From Thermoanaerobacter sp. (lineage in GTDB: Bacteria; Bacillota; Thermoanaerobacteria; Thermoanaerobacterales; Thermoanaerobacteraceae): a DNA stretch of 64,000 bases. Both the position numbers and the translations under genes were made by a program. Location of the stretch: NCBI GenBank assembly GCA_014896455.1, contig JADBKJ010000006.1, positions 1-64,000 on the forward strand, read 5' to 3'. The first letter of the stretch is position 1; each line of letters opens with the position of its first letter. The notes below the pieces were generated by a model that searched no databases, was not told where the DNA came from, and worked only from the letters and a program-made list of their open reading frames with translations. Positions 50,081-61,420 of this stretch are shown piece by piece.

Positions 50081-51877
50081 TTAATTAAATACACTTGCTT
50101 TAATTGCCTCTTTTGTGAGTTTTCCTTTTTTGAGCCATCCATACCATTTTACTAGGGAATCTATTATAATGATGATTGCTAGTAGTATTATTGTAATTGA
50201 AAGCACTACAAGTAACATGTTACCTTTTGGAAGGTAATTGGTGACTATATTTAAGTATGCAGCGTATAATGTAGTTGTAGCCATAAATATGAAAGGAATC
50301 AATGTTATCCACATGTATTGAGGTTTTCCTTTTTTAATGATGACAGTTGTTCCTAGGGCTAAAGCTATTGCTGCAAGTAATTGGTTGGAAGTTCCAAATA
50401 AAGGCCATATTGTTGAAATATTTCCAGTATATACTAGGTAACCCCATGCAAAAGATATTAAGAAGCTTGTAAAAATTATCCCTGGCCACCAGTTTTTATC
50501 TCCTAGAGGTTTGTATATTGCTTCACCTGCTTCTTGTAACAAATATCTTCCTATACGAGTGCCTGCGTCTATTGTAGTTAGAATGAATAATGCTTCAAAT
50601 AGTATTACAAAATGATAGATATATGCACCGAGATGCTCTAAAAAAGGAATTTTGGAGAAAATAAAGGTCATACCTACACCAAGAGTTACTGCGCCACCTG
50701 GCCTTCCTGCTACATTTTCACCGACTAACTGGGATAAAACTGGTAAGTCTACGACTTTCATGCCTAACTTTTGGAAGACTTCAGGAGATACATTTATAGC
50801 AAAGTAATCAGCAGGGTATAAACTTGTTGCAGCTATTAACGCCATCATTGCAACAAACCCCTCTGCTAACATTGCTCCATAAGCTATAGGAAGTATATCT
50901 TTTTCGTTTTTTATCATTTTAGGCGTTGTTCCAGATGACACAAGAGAATGAAAACCAGATATGGCTCCACAGGCTATTGTTATAAACACATAAGGCCATA
51001 CTTTTCCAGGGATTATAGGACCTCCTCCAGCTACATACTGTGTTACAGCAGGCATTTTTATTTCAGGATTTACGATTATAACTCCTATTGCAAGAAGAAG
51101 CATTACACCTAATTTCATATAAGTGCTCAAATAATCCCTGGGCACTAACAAAAGCCACACGGGTAATACTGCCGCAATGAAACCATAACTAGCTAATATT
51201 ACAGTCATTTCTTTCTGGCTAAATGTTAAATAACGAGCTAAAGCTGTGTGTTCAATATAAGGTCCTGCCACAACGGACAATATCAAAAGAGTCACACCTA
51301 TTATTGTTGCTCCTTTTACATCATCAGGTCTAATCCATTTCATGTATATTCCCATAAAGATTGCAATAGGAATTGTGGCAGCAACTGTAAATGTTCCCCA
51401 TGGGCTGTTGTATAAGGCATTTACTACAACGAGTGAAAGACCTGCCAGTGTAATTATAATTATTAAAAGGACGGCTATAGCAGTTGCTACTCCTGATACT
51501 TTACCTACTTCTTTTCTGGTAATGTCTATTATAGAAGATCCATCATGCCTTACAGAAGCGAAAAGTATTACCATGTCGTGAACTGCTCCTGCTAGCACTG
51601 CGCCAATTAAAATCCACAAAGCTCCTGGCAGATAGCCAAATTGTGCAGCAAGTACCGGTCCTACAAGAGGTCCTGCACCGGCTATTGCAGCAAAATGGTG
51701 TCCAAAAAGGACCCATTTGTTAGTTGGAACGTAGTCATAGCCATTTTCCAGTCTATAAGCAGGTGTTGTCCTGTTTTCATCAAATGCTAGAACTTTGGCA
51801 GCGATGAAGGCGCCATAGAATCGGTATGCTAAAGCGTATACACTTGCTGTTATGATAACTAAAACTAGACCGTTCAT
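50081..51877 (-). CDS. cstA: Carbon starvation CstA family transporter
   Basis: CstA signature ENGYDYVPTNKWVLFGHHFAAIAGAGPLVGPVLAAQFG. Confidence 0.95.
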   Translation of the reverse strand: MNGLVLVIITASVYALAYRFYGAFIAAKVLAFDENRTTPAYRLENGYDYVPTNKWVLFGHHFAAIAGAGPLVGPVLAAQFGYLPGALWILIGAVLAGAVHDMVILFASVRHDGSSIIDITRKEVGKVSGVATAIAVLLIIIITLAGLSLVVVNALYNSPWGTFTVAATIPIAIFMGIYMKWIRPDDVKGATIIGVTLLILSVVAGPYIEHTALARYLTFSQKEMTVILASYGFIAAVLPVWLLLVPRDYLSTYMKLGVMLLLAIGVIIVNPEIKMPAVTQYVAGGGPIIPGKVWPYVFITIACGAISGFHSLVSSGTTPKMIKNEKDILPIAYGAMLAEGFVAMMALIAATSLYPADYFAINVSPEVFQKLGMKVVDLPVLSQLVGENVAGRPGGAVTLGVGMTFIFSKIPFLEHLGAYIYHFVILFEALFILTTIDAGTRIGRYLLQEAGEAIYKPLGDKNWWPGIIFTSFLISFAWGYLVYTGNISTIWPLFGTSNQLLAAIALALGTTVIIKKGKPQYMWITLIPFIFMATTTLYAAYLNIVTNYLPKGNMLLVVLSITIILLAIIIIIDSLVKWYGWLKKGKLTKEAIKASVFN

Positions 51878-52004
51878 TGAATATAACCCCTCCTGTAATA
51901 AATTTCAATTATAAGTTTAACACAGATTTTAAACGATTTCAGCCAATTTGAAATGAAAAGAAGAAATTAAACTATGAAAAGAAATATATATGGATAAAAA
52001 GAAA

Positions 52005-52028
52005 TGACAGGGTTAATTATCCCTGTCA
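52005..52028 (-). terminator. Terminator after LytTR regulator gene
   Basis: gacagggttaattatccctgtc. Confidence 0.65.
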
Positions 52029-52789
52029 AGACCCAGCAAAAGTTTTAGTTCTTTTATTTGAGATTTGCCTACAGGTATTTGGGTTTTTTTGTTGTCATCC
52101 ATTACCACCCAGTAAGTGCCTTTGAACCAAGGCAATATTTCTATTATTTTATTTAAGTTAACAATGTAACTTTTTTGAACCCTAAAAAAGGCATTTTCTT
52201 TAAGCTTTTCTTCAAGGCTTTTTATCGTTCCTTTGTATATAAAATTGTCACTTTTAGTTTTTACCATAACGTCTCCTTCATAGGCTTCTGCAAAAATTAT
52301 TTCATCTAAATCGATAAGTTTTATTCTTCCATTTTTTTCAACAGCTAATTTTTCTATTTTTTTGTTTTCGAATTCTAAGGAGGGATTATATTGTCGTTTC
52401 CATTCCATATCTTTATAAAAGGTTCTTATTTTTTCTAATGTCTTATATAGCCTATGCTGACTTATTGGTTTTAAAAGATAATCAAGGGCTCCTATTTCAA
52501 AAGCTTCTATTGCGTGCATATCATAAGCGGTTACAAAAACCACATAAGGCAGTTTCCCGACAGAAGATATATGTTTTGCTACATCGGAACCGTTTATTTT
52601 TGGAATGTTTATGTCGAGAAATACTACTTCAGGCTTTAACTCTTCTATCAATTTTAGCGCTGAAAGCCCGTTGTCAGCCTCTCCTACAATTTTTATGTCT
52701 TCATACTCACTAAGAAGATATTTGAGTTCATCTCTTGCAGGTGGTTCGTCGTCAATAATTAACGCTTTCAATTTCTTCATATACATCAT
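52013..52789 (-). CDS. LytTR family response regulator
   Basis: Receiver domain plus FFRVQKSYIVNLNKIIEI LytTR motif. Confidence 0.93.
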   Translation of the reverse strand: MMYMKKLKALIIDDEPPARDELKYLLSEYEDIKIVGEADNGLSALKLIEELKPEVVFLDINIPKINGSDVAKHISSVGKLPYVVFVTAYDMHAIEAFEIGALDYLLKPISQHRLYKTLEKIRTFYKDMEWKRQYNPSLEFENKKIEKLAVEKNGRIKLIDLDEIIFAEAYEGDVMVKTKSDNFIYKGTIKSLEEKLKENAFFRVQKSYIVNLNKIIEILPWFKGTYWVVMDDNKKTQIPVGKSQIKELKLLLGLDRDN

Positions 52790-54491
52790 CCCTTTTTAAG
52801 TAAGCTTTGGGTATTTTAAAAAAAACTTTTGTGCCAATCTTTTCTTCGCTTTTAACTACTAGGGAACATTCTTTACAAAATGTAGTAGTAAGCCTTTCAT
52901 TTACATTATAAAGACCAATTCCTGCTCCATTGCCAAAACCTTTTTTCAAAAGATTTTGTTGGTCTTCTTGTTTTATTCCTATTCCATCGTCTTCTACACA
53001 AAAGCTAATGTAGTCTACTTTGTCTTTTATTTTTATTTTGATAGTTCCTCCATCACCTTTTGGGAGGATTCCGTGTTTTACGGCATTTTCAACTATTGGC
53101 TGAAGGGTAAAAGAAGGGATGTAATAGGACAGTACATTTTCATCAATGTCTTGTTCTATGTTTAGTTTATCTCCAAAACGAGCTTTTTCTATATATAAGT
53201 AAGCATTGATATTATTCAACTCTTGCTCAATAGTGACATACTTTCCTACATTTTTTAAATTGTGTCTAAAATATTCACTTAAATTTATTAAAAGTGCTCG
53301 CGCTTCATCAGGTTTTGTTCTTATAAAAGATATGACAGTATTTAAAGCATTAAACAAAAAGTGAGGATTAATTTGAGCTTGTAAAGCGTTAAGTTTTGCT
53401 TCAGTAGCTAATTTTCTCTGATATTCTGCATCAGCAATTTCTAATTGATAAGATATTAAATGTCCTAACCCTTTTGCAAGCTCAATTTCTGTATTTGAGA
53501 TGACATTATTTCTCAATTTATTTCCTCCTTTGTAAAGTTTTAATGTTCCTACCACTTTATCGTACTTGAAAAGAGGCACAATTACAGCAGAGGATAAAGG
53601 ACAATCCTCATGGGAACATCCGATTTCTTCTTTTGATTTGGCTATGCGGATTTTTCTAGTTTTTAAAGCTTCTTTTGTCGCTTTTGTGAGTACCGGTGTA
53701 CCAGGTTTATGGTGGTCTGAAGCGATACCTACGTGGGCTAAAATTTTCTTTCTATCAGTTAATGTAACAGCTGATACATTTATGGAATTATATATTATTT
53801 CTGCTGTTTTTTGTGCCGATTCTTCATTTAATCCCTTTCTTAAGTATGGCAGAGTTTTGGACGCAATTTCAAGGGCGATTTTTGCTTGCATGGCAGAGAT
53901 TTGTTCTTTTTCATCGAAGACCGATTTAATTATTATCATAAATATAGCTATACCTGTTGCATTGACTATCATCATAGGTAATCCTATAATATCTACTAAT
54001 TCCAAAGCTTGGGAAAAAGGCTTGGCAGTTGTTAAAATGATTAACATTTGTACAGCTTCACCTATAAATCCTGCTGCAAATGCCAATTCCCAAGGGACAT
54101 GTTCCCCTTTATAATATTTTCTTATAAGTCCACCAGAAAATCCTTCTAAAATAGTAGATACGCCACAAGACATTGCTGTAAAACCACCTAAGAAAAATCT
54201 GTGAACTCCTGCTATTAGACCTGCACCTAAACCTACTAAAGGGCCTCCTATTAAACCTGCTACCATTGGACCTACCACTCTTGAGTTTGCAATAGCGTCT
54301 TTTATAGGTACACCGACGTAAGTTCCTGCAATACCTATTACCCCAAAGATGACCATGGTCAAAAGAAGGTCTTTTTTTGTAACGCGACTGTTATAGATTA
54401 TTTTTTTGAAAAATTCTGCCTTAGAAAGTACAAAAGCTAGAAGAGCTATTATGCTAAACCTTTCTGCAAGTATTATCAGAAGCTCATACAT
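52752..54491 (-). CDS. LytS-type sensor histidine kinase (5TMR_LYT, GAF, HisKA_7TM)
   Basis: NALQAQINPHFLFNALNTVISFIR, LQPIVENAVKHGI. Confidence 0.94.
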   Translation of the reverse strand: MYELLIILAERFSIIALLAFVLSKAEFFKKIIYNSRVTKKDLLLTMVIFGVIGIAGTYVGVPIKDAIANSRVVGPMVAGLIGGPLVGLGAGLIAGVHRFFLGGFTAMSCGVSTILEGFSGGLIRKYYKGEHVPWELAFAAGFIGEAVQMLIILTTAKPFSQALELVDIIGLPMMIVNATGIAIFMIIIKSVFDEKEQISAMQAKIALEIASKTLPYLRKGLNEESAQKTAEIIYNSINVSAVTLTDRKKILAHVGIASDHHKPGTPVLTKATKEALKTRKIRIAKSKEEIGCSHEDCPLSSAVIVPLFKYDKVVGTLKLYKGGNKLRNNVISNTEIELAKGLGHLISYQLEIADAEYQRKLATEAKLNALQAQINPHFLFNALNTVISFIRTKPDEARALLINLSEYFRHNLKNVGKYVTIEQELNNINAYLYIEKARFGDKLNIEQDIDENVLSYYIPSFTLQPIVENAVKHGILPKGDGGTIKIKIKDKVDYISFCVEDDGIGIKQEDQQNLLKKGFGNGAGIGLYNVNERLTTTFCKECSLVVKSEEKIGTKVFFKIPKAYLKRDDVYEEIESVNY

Positions 54492-54696
54492 ATTTGTTCA
54501 CTCCATTATCAAAAATTTTCTAAATTAGAAGGATAAAGTAATCGGCATGTCGTATTATTAATATATATCTTAATTATATTTATTCTACAGAAATAACTTT
54601 TTTCCTGCAACACATATTTTCCATATATTGCATCTTAATATTTGGGAACAAGTTTTATTTTTTTACGTCTAAATTGAATGAAAGGGAGGTTACAAG

Positions 54697-55272
54697 GTGG
54701 GACAGGAGGAGTTGTTGGAGAGGGCAAAAGCTGGAGATGTGGAGGCTTTTGAAATTCTCGCAAGTGAGCATCAAAAATACATCTACAATGTGATATTAAG
54801 GATTATTTTTGACAGAGAAGAAGCATTAGACCTTACGCAGGAGACGTTGCTTAAAGCGTATTTAAATATAAAAAAATTTAAAGGGAATAGTAGTTTCAGG
54901 ACATGGCTTTATAGAATTGCTGTAAACAGTTCTATGGATTATTTAAGAAAAAGAAATGTGGAAAGAAGTAATTTTAGAGAGATAGAGGAATTTGAAAATG
55001 GAGTAAAAGATTTTGAAACTCCTGAAGAGGTGGTAGATAAAAAATTAACTGCAGAAATTGTAATGAAAGAAATAAACAAACTTCCTATAGACTATAAAGT
55101 GGTTTTGATTTTAAGAGATATAGAAGGTTTGAACTATGAAGAAATATCCAAGATAATGAATTTGAATTTAGGCACTGTAAAGTCTCGCTTGTGGCGAGCA
55201 AGGAATCTTTTAAAAGAGAGAATAAAGTCTTTGCCAGAATTTTTATCATTAGATGAAAGGAGGCAAGTATGA
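54697..55272 (+). CDS. ECF RNA polymerase sigma factor
   Basis: Sigma70 r2 (DLTQETLLKAYLNIKKFKGNSSFRTWLYRIA) and r4 (LNYEEISKIMNLNLGTVKSRLWRARN). Confidence 0.94.
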   Translation: MGQEELLERAKAGDVEAFEILASEHQKYIYNVILRIIFDREEALDLTQETLLKAYLNIKKFKGNSSFRTWLYRIAVNSSMDYLRKRNVERSNFREIEEFENGVKDFETPEEVVDKKLTAEIVMKEINKLPIDYKVVLILRDIEGLNYEEISKIMNLNLGTVKSRLWRARNLLKERIKSLPEFLSLDERRQV

Positions 55273-56450
55273 TGGATTGCAAAAAGGCACATCAACTTAT
55301 ACCCCGATATATAGATGGTGAATTGGATGTAGCGCAAAAGGAAGGGTTAGAAAAGCACATAGAAAGCTGTGAAAGTTGTAGGAAAGAATATCAACTGGAG
55401 AAAAATATAATAGAAAGTTTAAAAAATATGCCTCCTTTAGAACTACCTGAAGATTTCAATAAAAAAATGCATGAAAAATTGGTTTACCAGAAAAATATTT
55501 TAGAGAAAAAAAAAGAAAAGTTAAAAAAGACGTTAACAGTAGCAGTTATTGCAGCTTCTTTCATACTTATGACAGTATTTGTAGCAAATATTTTTAAATT
55601 TGATAAATCCTCACGAATAGAATCGAGTGTTCCTTCAAACAATATCAAAATGACTCAAAGTGCTGATTTGTCTAAAAAGGAAGGAATTAATAATGAAGTT
55701 AATATGTTTTCAATCACTGGTCAAAGAGGGTTGCCAGCAGGAACTTCAAGGAAAATTACAAAAAACGCGACCATCTCCTTAGAAGTAGAAGATGTCAACG
55801 TATGTTATGATAAAGTGTCCAAATTGGTAAAAGAAGCAGAAGGCTTTATTGAAAGTTCTGATGAAACTGTATTTACCGACAATACCAAAAGGATAAATCT
55901 TGTTTTGAGGGTGAGGGAAGATAAATTTGAAAGTGTGATTTCTCAGATTAAAGAATTTGGTAAAGTAACAGCTTTAAGAATAGATAGTAAAGATGTTGCA
56001 GAGCAGTATTATGATTTAAAAGCAAGACTAAAAAACTTAGAAATAGAGGAACAAAAACTTCAAGACATTATGAATAAGGCTTCTACAGTCAAGGAAATGC
56101 TTGAAGTAGAATCCGAAATAAAAAGGGTAAGAAACGATATAGAATCAATGAAAGAACAGTTAAAAGTATGGGAAAATCTTACGAGGTTAGGAACCATAAA
56201 TCTTTCAATAAGAGAGGTTTCCAAGGTTGATAAACCTACGACTCTAGTTTCTTTTAAGGGAATCGGTAGTGATATAAAACAGGCTTTTATAAATAATGTA
56301 AATTTTTTAATATTTTTTATAAAGAAGCTGATAATAATATTGGCAATAGTTTTACCTTATGGTGCACCGGCTTTTATTGAGTATGAGTGTATATCTATTT
56401 CAAAAAAAGAAGATGACAATTTACATCTTCTTTTTTTTGCGGTATATTAA
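55269..56450 (+). CDS. Anti-sigma (zf-HC2) and DUF4349 protein
   Basis: CKKAHQLIPRYIDGELDVAQKEGLEKHIESCESCRKEY; DUF4349 coiled-coil region. Confidence 0.88.
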   Translation: MMDCKKAHQLIPRYIDGELDVAQKEGLEKHIESCESCRKEYQLEKNIIESLKNMPPLELPEDFNKKMHEKLVYQKNILEKKKEKLKKTLTVAVIAASFILMTVFVANIFKFDKSSRIESSVPSNNIKMTQSADLSKKEGINNEVNMFSITGQRGLPAGTSRKITKNATISLEVEDVNVCYDKVSKLVKEAEGFIESSDETVFTDNTKRINLVLRVREDKFESVISQIKEFGKVTALRIDSKDVAEQYYDLKARLKNLEIEEQKLQDIMNKASTVKEMLEVESEIKRVRNDIESMKEQLKVWENLTRLGTINLSIREVSKVDKPTTLVSFKGIGSDIKQAFINNVNFLIFFIKKLIIILAIVLPYGAPAFIEYECISISKKEDDNLHLLFFAVY

Positions 56451-56481
56451 AATACAAAGAAATAAAAATGGGAGTGATTTA

Positions 56482-59100
56482 ATGTCTAAATTTTTAGTAA
56501 TTGATGGGAGTAGCCTCATGTACAGAGCCTATTATGCCTTGCCAATGCTTACTACAAGTGAAGGATTACATACAAATGCCTTATATGGCTTTACTATGAT
56601 GCTTATAAAACTTATTGAGGAGGAAAAACCTGATTATATAGCTATAGCTTTTGACAAAAAAGCTCCTACTTTTAGACACAAAGAGTATCAAGACTACAAA
56701 GCTACAAGACAAGCTATGCCTGAAGAACTTGCTGAACAAGTAGACCTTTTAAAAGAAATTATAGATGGCTTTAATATAAAGACATTAGAATTAGAAGGTT
56801 ATGAAGCTGATGACATCATAGGGACTATTTCAAAGTTGGCAGAGGAAAAAGGAATGGAAGTGCTTGTAGTTACAGGAGACAGAGATGCTCTTCAATTAGT
56901 TTCAGATAAAGTGAAGATAAAAATTTCTAAAAAGGGTATTACTCAGATGGAAGAGTTTGACGAAAAGGCTGTTTTAGAAAGATATGAAATAACTCCTCAG
57001 CAATTTATTGATTTAAAAGGGTTAATGGGGGATAAATCTGATAATATCCCAGGGATACCTAATATTGGAGAAAAAACAGCGATTAAACTTTTAAAAGAAT
57101 TTGGCAGTGTTGAAAATTTGCTTCAAAATCTTTCTCAACTCAAAGGTAAGATAAAGGAAAATATAGAAAATAATAAAGAATTAGCTGTAATGAGTAAAAG
57201 ACTTGCAGCTATAAAAAGAGACATTCCTGTTGAGATAGATTTTCAGGAATATAGAGTAAAAGACTTTAATGAGGAGAAACTTTTGGAGCTTTTTAATAAA
57301 TTAGAATTCTTTAGTTTGATTGATAACATAAAGAAAAAAAATAACGTAGAAATTGTAAATAATCATAAAGTTCAAAGATGGTCAAAAGTAGATATAAAAA
57401 AATTAATAACTTTATTGCAAGACAGTAGAAATATTGCTTTTTATCCACTAATTTATGAAGGGGAAATAAAGAAAATAGCTTTTTCTTTTGGAAAGGATAC
57501 TGTTTATATTGATGTTTTTCAAATAGAAGATTTAAAAGAGATTTTTGAAAAAGAAGAGTTTAAATTTACAACCCACGAAATAAAAGATTTTTTAGTTAAA
57601 CTCTCTTATAAAGGAATAGAGTGTAAAAGCAAGTACATAGATACTGCTATAATGGCTTATCTTTTAAATCCTTCTGAGTCTAACTATGATTTGGACCGCG
57701 TTCTTAAAAAATATTTAAAGGTGGATGTTCCATCTTATGAAGAGGTATTTGGCAAAGGTAGGGATAAAAAGAAGCTTGAAGAAGTAAGGGAAGATATACT
57801 TGCAGATTACATTTGCAGTAGATGTGTACATCTATTTGATTTGAGAGAAAAGTTGATGAATTTTATTGAAGAAATGGACATGAAAAAACTTTTATTAGAA
57901 ATAGAAATGCCTCTTGTAGAAGTTTTAAAATCAATGGAAGTAAGTGGTTTTACATTAGATAAAGAAGTCCTAAAAGAGCTTTCACAAAAAATAGATGATA
58001 GAATAGCAGAAATACTAGATAAAATTTATAAAGAGGCAGGGTATCAATTTAATGTAAATTCCCCTAAGCAATTAAGTGAATTTTTGTTTGAAAAGTTAAA
58101 TTTACCAGTAATAAAGAAAACAAAGACAGGATATTCTACAGATTCTGAAGTTTTAGAGCAATTAGTTCCTTATAATGATGTTGTCAGTGATATAATAGAG
58201 TATAGGCAACTTACAAAACTTAAATCTACTTATATAGACGGATTTTTGCCTCTCATGGATGAAAACAATAGAGTACATTCCAATTTTAAGCAAATGGTCA
58301 CTGCTACAGGCAGAATAAGCAGTACCGAGCCAAACCTACAAAATATACCTATAAGAGAAGAGTTTGGCAGACAAATTAGAAGAGCTTTTATTCCGCGGAC
58401 TAAAGATGGGTATATTGTCTCGGCTGATTATTCTCAGATTGAACTAAGGGTTTTAGCACATGTTTCGGGGGATGAGAAGCTAATAGAATCTTTTATGAAT
58501 AACGAAGATATACATTTAAGAACAGCTTCGGAGGTTTTTAAAGTCCCAATGGAAAAAGTTACACCTGAAATGAGAAGAGCGGCAAAAGCTGTAAACTTTG
58601 GTATAATATATGGTATTAGTGATTATGGGCTTTCTCGAGACCTTAAAATATCAAGGAAAGAGGCAAAAGAGTATATAAATAATTATTTTGAAAGATACAA
58701 AGGAGTAAAAGAATATATTGAAAAAATAGTGCGATTTGCAAAAGAAAATGGCTATGTGACTACAATAATGAACAGAAGAAGATATATTCTTGAGATAAAT
58801 TCAAGAAATTTTACTCAAAGGTCGCAGGCTGAGAGGTTAGCAATGAATGCTCCAATACAGGGAAGTGCGGCTGATATAATAAAAATGGCAATGGTTAAAG
58901 TTTATAAAGAGTTTAAAAAATTGCAGTTAAAGTCTCAACTTATATTGCAAGTGCACGATGAGCTTGTAGTAGATACGTATAAAGATGAAGTAGATATTGT
59001 AAAGAAAATATTGAAAGAAAATATGGAAAATGTGATAAAACTAAAAGTTCCTCTTGTTGTTGAAATTGGTATAGGGCCCAATTGGTTTTTAGCCAAGTGA
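56482..59100 (+). CDS. polA: DNA polymerase I
   Basis: 5' nuclease domain and [44 protein letters not shown]. Confidence 0.97.
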   Translation: MSKFLVIDGSSLMYRAYYALPMLTTSEGLHTNALYGFTMMLIKLIEEEKPDYIAIAFDKKAPTFRHKEYQDYKATRQAMPEELAEQVDLLKEIIDGFNIKTLELEGYEADDIIGTISKLAEEKGMEVLVVTGDRDALQLVSDKVKIKISKKGITQMEEFDEKAVLERYEITPQQFIDLKGLMGDKSDNIPGIPNIGEKTAIKLLKEFGSVENLLQNLSQLKGKIKENIENNKELAVMSKRLAAIKRDIPVEIDFQEYRVKDFNEEKLLELFNKLEFFSLIDNIKKKNNVEIVNNHKVQRWSKVDIKKLITLLQDSRNIAFYPLIYEGEIKKIAFSFGKDTVYIDVFQIEDLKEIFEKEEFKFTTHEIKDFLVKLSYKGIECKSKYIDTAIMAYLLNPSESNYDLDRVLKKYLKVDVPSYEEVFGKGRDKKKLEEVREDILADYICSRCVHLFDLREKLMNFIEEMDMKKLLLEIEMPLVEVLKSMEVSGFTLDKEVLKELSQKIDDRIAEILDKIYKEAGYQFNVNSPKQLSEFLFEKLNLPVIKKTKTGYSTDSEVLEQLVPYNDVVSDIIEYRQLTKLKSTYIDGFLPLMDENNRVHSNFKQMVTATGRISSTEPNLQNIPIREEFGRQIRRAFIPRTKDGYIVSADYSQIELRVLAHVSGDEKLIESFMNNEDIHLRTASEVFKVPMEKVTPEMRRAAKAVNFGIIYGISDYGLSRDLKISRKEAKEYINNYFERYKGVKEYIEKIVRFAKENGYVTTIMNRRRYILEINSRNFTQRSQAERLAMNAPIQGSAADIIKMAMVKVYKEFKKLQLKSQLILQVHDELVVDTYKDEVDIVKKILKENMENVIKLKVPLVVEIGIGPNWFLAK

Positions 59101-59111
59101 GGTGTACAAAA

Positions 59112-59708
59112 ATGCAAGTAATTGGACTTACTGGCGGTATTGCATCAGGCAAAAGCACTGTTTCTAAGCTTTTAAAGAAGATGGGTGCTGTGATTATTGA
59201 TGCAGATATTGTATCGAGAGAAATAATGGTAAAAGGAACAGAAGCATATAATAAAATTGTAGAATATTTTGGAAAAGAAATTTTAAAAGAAGACGGAGAA
59301 ATTGACAGAAAAAAATTAGGTAATATTGTGTTTGCTGATAGAAGGAAGCTTAAAAAATTAAATGAAATTACTCATCCTATAATAATAGAGCGGATAAAAG
59401 AAAGAATAGAAGAAGAAAGAAAAAAAAATCAGCAAAAGGCAATTGTATTAGATGCAGCTCTTTTAATTGAAATGAAACTTTATAAAATGGTAGACGAGGT
59501 TTGGCTGGTAGTAGTAGATTCAAAAACTCAAATAAAGAGGGTTATGGAAAGGGATAAACTTTCTTATAAAGATGCAATAAACCGAATAAAAAGTCAAATG
59601 CCTTTGGATGAAAAGATGAAGTACGCAGATTTTATAATAAACAATAGCAAAGATTTTAAAGCTATGGAAAAACAAGTTACACTATTTTGGGGAAGATTTG
59701 CAACATAA
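59112..59708 (+). CDS. coaE: Dephospho-CoA kinase
   Basis: [18 protein letters not shown]. Confidence 0.95.
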   Translation: MQVIGLTGGIASGKSTVSKLLKKMGAVIIDADIVSREIMVKGTEAYNKIVEYFGKEILKEDGEIDRKKLGNIVFADRRKLKKLNEITHPIIIERIKERIEEERKKNQQKAIVLDAALLIEMKLYKMVDEVWLVVVDSKTQIKRVMERDKLSYKDAINRIKSQMPLDEKMKYADFIINNSKDFKAMEKQVTLFWGRFAT

Positions 59709-59731
59709 ATCATAATATCGGAGGAGTTACT

Positions 59732-60292
59732 TTGAGGAAAAAAGTTACTGTAATATTTTTGATATTAGTAGGTCTTTTATTTACTTATGAGTTAAATACT
59801 CATTATTTTTTAAAAAAAATTTATCCTCTTAAATACCACAATTATGTAGTTTATTACGCAAAAGAGTATGGCGTAGACCCCTATCTTATTTTTGCTGTAA
59901 TAAAAGTAGAAAGTAATTTTAAAAGTGATGCAATTTCTAGCAAAAATGCTATAGGATTAATGCAAATTTTACCAGATACTGGAAAGTGGATTGCCAATAA
60001 AATGGGAATAAAAAACTACAGCGATGATATGCTTTTTGAGCCTAAATACAATATTCAGATGGGGACATGGTATTTGACTTATCTTCTTAAAACTTTTGAT
60101 GGAAATATACAGTTAGCTGTAGCAGCTTATAACGGAGGTAGTGGAAATGTAGATGCATGGCTTAAAGACAAGAGATTTTCCAAAGATGGGAAACAGCTAC
60201 ATGCTGTTCCTTATCCTGAGACAAATAGATATATAAAAAAGGTGTTAGCAGTTTATCAGATATATAAATTTATATATGAAACTAAAAGTTGA
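59732..60292 (+). CDS. Lytic transglycosylase (Slt type)
   Basis: VESNFKSDAISSKNAIGLMQILPDTGKWIA, AAYNGGSGNV. Confidence 0.94.
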   Translation: MRKKVTVIFLILVGLLFTYELNTHYFLKKIYPLKYHNYVVYYAKEYGVDPYLIFAVIKVESNFKSDAISSKNAIGLMQILPDTGKWIANKMGIKNYSDDMLFEPKYNIQMGTWYLTYLLKTFDGNIQLAVAAYNGGSGNVDAWLKDKRFSKDGKQLHAVPYPETNRYIKKVLAVYQIYKFIYETKS

Positions 60293-60366
60293 TATGAATA
60301 TACAAAAAAGCTGAAAAATTGGTATAATAGTATTGTTAAAAAAGAAAATAAAAAGGGAGGACACAA

Positions 60367-61401
60367 ATGAAACTATTAAAGCATTTAAAAGACTTAAATG
60401 AAGTAAAAATTGAAAAAGATAGGGAGTTTTTCTCAGCTACTCATGAAGAAATAAAAAATGCATGGACTACAGATGTGTATTTTTTAAGAACCCAGGATAT
60501 TTTGTCATATCTTGGTGTACAAGATAAAATAGTCACAGCGGAGATATTTCCAAGAAAAAAAGGAGTTTTTGCAGGGTTACCAGAAGTAATGAGTTTACTT
60601 AAAGACAAAAATGTGGAAGTATGGTCTTTGGAAGAAGGGGACACTTTTGAAGCTAAAGATACAGTAATGAGGATAAAAGGGCCTTATAGTGAGTTTGGAA
60701 TTTATGAGACGGCAATATTAGGAATTCTTGCAAGTTCTTCCGGTTGGGCAACAGCAGCAAGGGAGCTTAAAGAAGTTGCCAAAGACAAACCAATATTATG
60801 TTTTGGTGCAAGGCATGTACATCCAGCTGTGGCACCTGTGATGGAAAGGGCGGCACTCGTTGGAGGGGCAGATGATGCCAGCTGTATTTTAGGTGCAAAA
60901 TTAATGGGGAAAGACCCTAAAGGGACAGTACCTCATGCTGCTTTTTTGCTTGCAGGAGATACATTAGAAGTGGCGAAAGCTTACAGAGATATAACTCCCC
61001 TTGATGAAAAGATAACCATTTTAGTTGATACTTTTAAAGACGAAGTGGAAGAGGCTTTGAGGGTTGCTGAATTTTTAGGGGATAGATTATACGGAGTAAG
61101 ACTTGATACTCCATCAGAAAGAGGTGGAGTTACACCTAGTTTAGTGTATGAACTAAGGCAAAGATTAAATCAAAAAGGATTTACAAATGTAAAAATTATA
61201 GTTTCTGGAGGTTTAAACCCAGAACGGGTAGCAGAACTTTCTGAAAGTGGAGCAGATGCTTTTGGAGTAGGAAGTTACATATCTGATGCTCAACCTATTG
61301 ATATGACAATGGATATAAAAGAAGTGGAAGGAGTACCTATTGCTAAAAGGGGGAGAATTCCTGGAATTATCGAAAATAAAAAATTGAAAAAGATAAAATA
61401 G
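60367..61401 (+). CDS. Nicotinate phosphoribosyltransferase family protein
   Basis: GARHVHPAVAPVMERAALVGGADDASC, DTFKDEVEEAL, GVRLDTPSERGG. Confidence 0.9.
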   Translation: MKLLKHLKDLNEVKIEKDREFFSATHEEIKNAWTTDVYFLRTQDILSYLGVQDKIVTAEIFPRKKGVFAGLPEVMSLLKDKNVEVWSLEEGDTFEAKDTVMRIKGPYSEFGIYETAILGILASSSGWATAARELKEVAKDKPILCFGARHVHPAVAPVMERAALVGGADDASCILGAKLMGKDPKGTVPHAAFLLAGDTLEVAKAYRDITPLDEKITILVDTFKDEVEEALRVAEFLGDRLYGVRLDTPSERGGVTPSLVYELRQRLNQKGFTNVKIIVSGGLNPERVAELSESGADAFGVGSYISDAQPIDMTMDIKEVEGVPIAKRGRIPGIIENKKLKKIK

Positions 61402-61420
61402 TTTTCGGAGATGATAGTTA

